Assembly (NCBI RefSeq): GCF_027923225.1
Contig: NZ_BSDI01000032.1
Span: 135,132 to 199,131 of the forward strand
Direction: 5' to 3'
Source of the DNA: Phytohabitans aurantiacus
Lineage (GTDB): Bacteria; Actinomycetota; Actinomycetes; Mycobacteriales; Micromonosporaceae
DNA length: 64,000 bases
In this document: one piece after another, positions 58,837 through 64,000 of the stretch
How the letters are laid out: every line of letters starts with the position of its first letter
How positions within the stretch are numbered: the first letter of the stretch is position 1
Notes under the pieces: model-generated
The model's input: only the letters and a program-made list of their open reading frames with translations
Databases searched by the model: none
What the model was told of the DNA's origin: nothing
Position numbers and translations under genes: made by a program

Positions 58837-61695
58837 GTGATCAACTCGCACGCGTACGTCTCCAGTCCCGCCCCCGGCAACGGGCGCCGCCAGCCGCGCG
58901 CCTGGTTCCGCTCCGACGCACCCACCGTCGACCTCGACGGCGAATGGCGGTTCCGGCTCGCCGCCCGCCTCGCCGACGCGACCGACGGTTTCGAGGCGCC
59001 GGACTTCGACGACGCCGGCTGGGACCTGCTCGACGTGCCGTCGTGCTGGCAGATGCACGGATACGGCGCGCCCGCGTACACGAACGTCGTCTATCCGTTT
59101 CCGATCGACCCGCCGCGCGTGCCGGACGCGAACCCGACCGGCGAGTACCGCCGCGAGTTCACGCTCCCGGACGGCTGGCCGGCTGGCCGGCGCGTGCTGC
59201 GCTTCGAGGGCGTCGACTCGTGCTTCGCGGTATGGCTGAACGGTGAGCTCCTCGGCGACGGCAAGGGCAGCCGGCTGCCCACCGAGTTCGACGTGACCGG
59301 TGTGCTGCGGCCGGGCCGCAACGTGCTGGCGCTGCGCGTACACCAGTGGTCGGCGGCCAGCTACCTCGAAGACCAGGACATGTGGTGGCTGTCGGGCATC
59401 TTCCGGACCGTCCGGGTGCTGTGCCGCCCCGATGGCGCCCTCGACGACTTCTTCGTGCACGCCGACTACGACCACATCACCGGTCAGGGCACGCTCCGCG
59501 TGGAGACGGACGCGCCGGCCCGACTGAGCGTGCCGGCCCTGGGCCTGCACGACGCCGACCCCGCCGGACCGCACGTCATCGAGCGGGTCACGCCGTGGAC
59601 CGCGGAGGCGCCGCACCTGTACGACGGCGAACTTGTCGCCGGCGGCGAGCGCGTGCCGGTGCGGATCGGGTTCCGCCGGGTGGTCGTCGAAGACGGCCTG
59701 CTGAAGGTGAACGGCCAGCGCCTGCTGCTGCGCGGCGTGAACCGGCACGAGTGGGATCCCGACCACGGCCGGACGCTGAGCCGCGAGACGATGCTGCGCG
59801 ACATCCTGCTGATGAAGCGGCACAACATCAACGCCGTCCGCACCAGCCACTACCCGCCCAGCGCCGAGTTTCTGGACCTGTGTGACGAGTACGGGCTGTG
59901 GGTCGTCGACGAGTGTGACCTGGAGACGCACGGTTTCCACATGGTGGGCTGGCGGGACAACCCGGTCGACGATCCACAGTGGCTGGACGCCTGCCTCGAC
60001 CGCATGGCGCGGATGGTGGAACGCGACAAGAACCACGCCAGCGTCATCATGTGGTCGCTCGGCAACGAGTGCGGCACCGGCGCCAACCTCGCCGCGATGT
60101 CGGAGTGGGCGCGCACCCGCGATCCCGACCGTCCCATCCACTACGAGGGCGACTGGAACAGCACGTACGTCGACGTCTACAGCCGCATGTACGCGAGCCA
60201 CGCCGAGGTCGAGCTGATCGGGCAGGGCACGGAAGAGCCCACGAAGGACCCCGAGGCCGACGCGCACAGGCGCGGCCTTCCGTTCATTCTTTGCGAGTAC
60301 GCCCACGCGATGGGCAACGGACCCGGTGGCCTCAGCGAGTACCAGCGCCTGTTCGAGGAGTACCCGCGGTGCCAGGGCGGCTTCGTGTGGGAGTGGATCG
60401 ACCACGGCGTACGCACGAAGACCGCCGACGGGCGGGAGTTCTACGGATACGGCGGCGACTTCGGCGAGGTACTGCACGACGGCAACTTCGTCGCCGACGG
60501 GCTCGTCTTCCCGGACCGCACGCCCTCGCCCGGCCTGATCGAGTTCAAGAAGGTCATCGAGCCGGTCCGGATCGAGGTGGATCCGGACGGGCGGACCGTG
60601 CGCGTGCGCAACGGGTACGACTTCGTGGACACCGGCCACCTGTCGTTCTCGTGGCGTGCCCTGGACGGTGCCGAGGGCGAGCTCGACGTGCCCATCCTGG
60701 CACCGGGGGAGAGTGTGACCGTCGACCTGCCCTACACGGGCACCGACTGGGTCACGGTCAGCGCGACCCTCGCCAAGGACGAGCCGTGGGCACCTGCGGG
60801 GCACGAGATCGCCTGGGGTCAGGCGGGCACTCCGGTCGCGGTGACGCCACCGGCACCAGCGGCGAGTGCCACTGTGGACGGTGACCACATCGTGGTGGGG
60901 CCGGCGGTCTTCGAGCGGGTCACCGGCACGCTCTCGCGCATCGGGGACCTCGACGTCGAGGGGCCCAGGCTCGACCTGTGGCGGGCGCCGACCGACAACG
61001 ACCTGCGCGGCTGGGGCGAGGGAAGCGTCATGGCCACCGCCTGGCGCGAGATCGGCCTGCACCGGCTGGAGCACGCCGTTCTCGCCGTCGAGCCGGGCGC
61101 CGAGGGCCTGACAGTTCGCACCCGGGTCGCCCCGGCCGGCACCGATCTCGGCATCCTCGCCACGTACACGTGGTGGACCGCCGGCGGGCAGCTCTGGCTC
61201 AGGCTCGACACCGAGCCGGTCGGTCCATGGCAGGTTCCGTTGCCTCGCCTGGGGTTGCGGATGTCGCTGCCGACCACACTGGAGCCGGACACTGTGGACA
61301 CGGTCACGTGGTTCGGGCTCGGCCCCGGCGAGGCGTACGGGGACACCACGGCCGCCGTACGCGTCGGCACGTACACGCACACGGTCGACGAGCTGCAGAC
61401 CCCTTACGTGTACCCGCAGGAGAACGGCAACCGCCGCGAGGTGCGCTGGGCGGAGGTCGCGGGGCTTCGCATCACGGGCGCGCCGCACTTCGACCTGACG
61501 GTGCGGCCGTGGACCAGCGAGGATCTGGCGGCCGCGACGCACCCGACGGATCTGGTGCGCCGCGACCGGCTGTACGTCAACCTGGACGTCGCGCAGAACG
61601 GCATCGGCACCGCGTCGTGCGGCCCCGGCGTCCTCCCCCAACACCAGCTGACGGCAGCCCCCGCATCACTAACCCTCGCCTTCGAGCCTCAGTAG
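58837..61695 (+). CDS. GH2 beta-galactosidase (LacZ type)
   Basis: 952 residues without a signal peptide, hence cytoplasmic. Sugar-binding jelly roll, immunoglobulin-like domain, TIM barrel with acid/base Glu in M-W-S-L-G-N-E-C-G-T-G and nucleophile Glu in F-I-L-C-E-Y-A-H-A-M-G-N-G, then the beta-galactosidase small-chain domain (W-R-A-P-T-D-N-D, G-L-G-P-G-E-A-Y). It would hydrolyse imported galacto- or arabino-oligosaccharides. Family size normally about 1,000. The stop overlaps the convergent GH127 stop by 7 bases. Confidence 0.93.
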   Translation: MINSHAYVSSPAPGNGRRQPRAWFRSDAPTVDLDGEWRFRLAARLADATDGFEAPDFDDAGWDLLDVPSCWQMHGYGAPAYTNVVYPFPIDPPRVPDANPTGEYRREFTLPDGWPAGRRVLRFEGVDSCFAVWLNGELLGDGKGSRLPTEFDVTGVLRPGRNVLALRVHQWSAASYLEDQDMWWLSGIFRTVRVLCRPDGALDDFFVHADYDHITGQGTLRVETDAPARLSVPALGLHDADPAGPHVIERVTPWTAEAPHLYDGELVAGGERVPVRIGFRRVVVEDGLLKVNGQRLLLRGVNRHEWDPDHGRTLSRETMLRDILLMKRHNINAVRTSHYPPSAEFLDLCDEYGLWVVDECDLETHGFHMVGWRDNPVDDPQWLDACLDRMARMVERDKNHASVIMWSLGNECGTGANLAAMSEWARTRDPDRPIHYEGDWNSTYVDVYSRMYASHAEVELIGQGTEEPTKDPEADAHRRGLPFILCEYAHAMGNGPGGLSEYQRLFEEYPRCQGGFVWEWIDHGVRTKTADGREFYGYGGDFGEVLHDGNFVADGLVFPDRTPSPGLIEFKKVIEPVRIEVDPDGRTVRVRNGYDFVDTGHLSFSWRALDGAEGELDVPILAPGESVTVDLPYTGTDWVTVSATLAKDEPWAPAGHEIAWGQAGTPVAVTPPAPAASATVDGDHIVVGPAVFERVTGTLSRIGDLDVEGPRLDLWRAPTDNDLRGWGEGSVMATAWREIGLHRLEHAVLAVEPGAEGLTVRTRVAPAGTDLGILATYTWWTAGGQLWLRLDTEPVGPWQVPLPRLGLRMSLPTTLEPDTVDTVTWFGLGPGEAYGDTTAAVRVGTYTHTVDELQTPYVYPQENGNRREVRWAEVAGLRITGAPHFDLTVRPWTSEDLAAATHPTDLVRRDRLYVNLDVAQNGIGTASCGPGVLPQHQLTAAPASLTLAFEPQ

Positions 61696-64000
61696 GCGGC
61701 GCGGCGGGCGGTGTTGAGTATGCGCTGGGCGTCCTGCTCTGTCAGGGCGCCCAGCGCCTGCCACGCCTCGACCACGGCCTTTACGCGCACGATCAGGGCG
61801 TGGTGGGTGCGGAACGGGGCGTCGGCCCACACGTCGTCGAGCAGCGTGGTGCCGTCGGCGCGTGCCGGGTTGGCCACTCCCGAGTCCAGCCCGGCGAAGA
61901 CCACCCGCGGCTCGACCCGCTCGACGTACGCGTGGGTGGGATCCTCGGTGCCCTCGAAGAACGGCGCGAACTCGATGCCGCCGACCGTGAAGTGCAGCGG
62001 CTTGTCGGGTACGGGTGTGAGCGCGCCGGCCAGATCGCCGCTCAGCGCCGCGGTGGGATACAGGGCGACCGGCAGGTACGTGGTGCGAGCGTCCCGCCCG
62101 ACGAGGTTGATGGGGCCGTAGAAGAGCGTCTGCGTGGTCGGATCGTCGAGCGCCCGCTCCACCCGCAGCCGGAACGGCATCCGCACGCGCACGGTGTCGC
62201 CGTCTCGCCACGTGCGCGAGATCGTGAAGTACGTGCCGGGCACCGGGACCCGGGTCAGTACGCGGTCGTTGACGGTCACCTCGAACCCGTCGCGCGCCCA
62301 ACTCGGCACCCGCAGGTGCAGGTCGAACGCCGCCTTGCCGCGCACGGTCAGCGTGGTGCCCTGCTCGAACGGGAAGCTGGTGCTCTGGGTGACCGTGACG
62401 CCGCGCCAGGTCACTGTGGACGGACTGAAAAGGTTGACGTACAACCCGTTTTCGCTCTCGAAGTACACCGAGTCCTGGTACTTCGTCGCGCTCTCCATGC
62501 CGGTGCCCTCGCAGCACGTGGTGCCCTGCTTCGGCGTGTAGTCGCGCACGTGCCCGGGCACCAGCCCGATGAAGTAGGTGACGAGCGGCTTCTCGGCATC
62601 CGGACGGTCCTGTTTGGAGCCGAGTACCTGGTTGTAGAGCGCCCGCTCGTAGTAGTCCATGTATTTCGGGTCCTGCTCGTGGAAGAACAGCATCCGGCTG
62701 AGCTTCAACATGTTGTACGCGCAGCAGGTCTCCGCGTTGGTGTCGCTGAGCGTGCCGGCGATGACGCCCGGCGCCCGCCAGAACTCGACGGTACTGGTGC
62801 CGCCGATGCCGTACATCCGGGTCGGCACCACCATGCGCCAGAAGTTCTTCGCCGCGGTCAGGTACCGCTCCTCGCCGGTCTCGTCGTGCAACCGCACCAG
62901 CCCGGTCAGGATCGGGATGTGCTGGTTGGCGTGCATGCCGTCGAGGATGTCCTGACCGGCGACGCAGGAGTCGATGAGCCGGTCGAGGTCGAAGAGGCGA
63001 GCCAGCGCCAGGTGCTCGGCCTTGCCGGTGACCGCGTGCAGGTCACAGATCGCCTCGACGATGCCGCCGAACTCACCGCTGGAGAAGATGCCCCACATCC
63101 GCTGGCGCGTGCTCTGCGGCAGGACGGACAGGCGCGAGTACATCCAGTCGCACATGCCGCTCGCGAGGTCGAGCGCCCGCTCGTCACCGGTGTTCAGGTA
63201 CGCGTCGAGCAGCCCGCGCAGGATCTTGTGTGCCGTGTAGTACGGCGCCCACACCACCGTGTAGTTGCCGCTCGTCATCGACTCCAGCGTGATGAACTGC
63301 GTCTCCGGGTACGCCGCGAGGAAGCCGGGGTGGCTCGGCCCGCCCCAGGTGCGGCGCAGCGTCGCGTGCTGCCCGCGCCCGGACGCGTCGGTGAACGTGC
63401 CGCCGGTGGTCTCGTCGAACGCCCACGAGGCCAGGTCACCGGTCGCCGGCGCGATCTGCAGGGCGGCCACCTCAGCGGCGCTCAGCGCGCGGGACCAGAC
63501 GTTCACCTCGTCGAAGGCGCCGGCGAAGACCGGATCACCGGAGAAGTTCGACCGGCCGAGCCAGTTGTTGGTCAGCGTGCCGAGCGCGGCGGGGCTGAGC
63601 GTCATCCCGGTGTTCGCACCGACCGCGATGCCATTGACGTACAGGGTGCCGGTGCCGCCCGCGATCGTGACCGCGATGTGGCTCCACTGGCCCAGCGGCA
63701 GCGGTGCCGTGCCGTTGATGCCCTGCTCGCCGCCCGGCCCGGTGGTGGTGATGGCGAATCGCGGCACGCCGCTGCCGTTGCGGGCCGCCAGGTACAGGTA
63801 TCGCGTGGTGTTGTTGCCGAAGTCGAAGACCCTCGCCCAGTTGCCGCCGTGCGCCGGTTTGACCCACGCGGCGATGGTGATCGCCGCGGCGCCACCGAGC
63901 GCCGTCGCCGGCAAATCCACGTACTGGTAGGAGCCCCGCGCGTTCTCGACCGCCGTGCCGAACCGGCCCGGGACGCTCAGCACGGCGGGCGGCCGCCGCA
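61689..64000 (-). CDS. GH127 beta-L-arabinofuranosidase with inserted LamG domain (5' end beyond window)
   Basis: At least 770 residues; no start codon is needed before the window edge, so the N-terminus lies beyond 64000. Visible order: a LamG (laminin-G-like) module (A-I-T-I-A-A-W-V-K-P, W-S-H-I-A-V-T-I, D-E-V-N-V-W-S-R-A-L-S-A), then the GH127 barrel (G-F-L-A-A-Y-P-E-T-Q-F, W-A-P-Y-Y-T-A-H-K-I-L, D-G-M-H-A-N-Q-H-I-P) with the metal-thiolate region E-T-C-C-A-Y-N-M-L-K-L and T-T-C-C-E-G-T-G, and C-terminal beta domains. The barrel begins in mid-domain, so LamG appears inserted into the catalytic domain. Removes beta-L-arabinofuranosyl residues. Convergent with GH2. Confidence 0.88.
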   Translation of the reverse strand, partial: RRPPAVLSVPGRFGTAVENARGSYQYVDLPATALGGAAAITIAAWVKPAHGGNWARVFDFGNNTTRYLYLAARNGSGVPRFAITTTGPGGEQGINGTAPLPLGQWSHIAVTIAGGTGTLYVNGIAVGANTGMTLSPAALGTLTNNWLGRSNFSGDPVFAGAFDEVNVWSRALSAAEVAALQIAPATGDLASWAFDETTGGTFTDASGRGQHATLRRTWGGPSHPGFLAAYPETQFITLESMTSGNYTVVWAPYYTAHKILRGLLDAYLNTGDERALDLASGMCDWMYSRLSVLPQSTRQRMWGIFSSGEFGGIVEAICDLHAVTGKAEHLALARLFDLDRLIDSCVAGQDILDGMHANQHIPILTGLVRLHDETGEERYLTAAKNFWRMVVPTRMYGIGGTSTVEFWRAPGVIAGTLSDTNAETCCAYNMLKLSRMLFFHEQDPKYMDYYERALYNQVLGSKQDRPDAEKPLVTYFIGLVPGHVRDYTPKQGTTCCEGTGMESATKYQDSVYFESENGLYVNLFSPSTVTWRGVTVTQSTSFPFEQGTTLTVRGKAAFDLHLRVPSWARDGFEVTVNDRVLTRVPVPGTYFTISRTWRDGDTVRVRMPFRLRVERALDDPTTQTLFYGPINLVGRDARTTYLPVALYPTAALSGDLAGALTPVPDKPLHFTVGGIEFAPFFEGTEDPTHAYVERVEPRVVFAGLDSGVANPARADGTTLLDDVWADAPFRTHHALIVRVKAVVEAWQALGALTEQDAQRILNTARRAAY

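Overview
The window is high-GC actinobacterial chromosome. Gene content (FtsK, a clgR-pspA-pspM block, F420-type LLM oxidoreductase, DUF397, Spo0M-like protein, Lhr helicase), frequent GTG starts, apparently leaderless promoters and many secreted proteins point to a filamentous actinomycete, most likely family Micromonosporaceae. That placement is inference from gene content, not from a marker gene.

Layout. 0-6.4 kb: DUF397 protein, secreted streptogrisin-type protease, DUF2784 membrane protein, then a minus-strand three-gene operon in which an HSP90-family chaperone sits between two proteins sharing a YbjN domain. 6.5-15.5 kb: core block ftsK, Cys-rich HTH regulator, DUF3291, rimO, pgsA, CinA/PncC-type amidase, clgR, pspA, pspM (envelope stress and proteolysis control). 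15.8-24.7 kb: a membrane-tethered ECF sigma factor fused to a zinc-finger anti-sigma-like module and a surface-type beta domain, an Nei-type DNA glycosylase, a trypsin-like protease, a GNAT protein, a SAM hydrolase, an LLM oxidoreductase, and a membrane HTH protein next to a Tat-exported DyP peroxidase.

24.7-38.4 kb: an accessory conflict island. It starts with a ~2,570-residue secreted RHS/YD-repeat polymorphic toxin (signal peptide, IPT/TIG domains, seven ~105-residue beta repeats, RHS shell, Hint-type autoprotease, unrecognised ~115-residue C-terminal toxin). A likely immunity gene follows after 7 nt. Next come a broken DUF2326 ATPase remnant, a run of small lower-GC immunity-like genes, and a degenerate duplicate of the 3' end of lhr, suggesting that the island grew by insertions beside lhr.

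38.4-46.8 kb: lhr, a small unknown gene, two CNNM/CBS transporter-like proteins and a Spo0M-like protein. 46.8-47.8 kb is non-coding and repeat-rich, with two inverted copies of a 76-bp palindromic element that also occurs between clgR and pspA.

47.8-64 kb: a furanoside utilisation regulon: GH51 arabinofuranosidase, YtfQ/R/T-YjfF-like furanose ABC transporter, LacI regulator, GH43-CBM42, GH2 beta-galactosidase and a GH127 beta-L-arabinofuranosidase running off the right edge. Five near-identical 14-bp LacI-type operators link transporter, regulator, GH51 and GH43. The probable substrate is arabinan or arabinogalactan side chains: extracellular enzymes release the sugar, the ABC system imports it, and it (or a derivative) relieves repression.

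No tRNA, rRNA, CRISPR array or intact transposase was seen. Family assignments come from motif recognition alone, without database searches.
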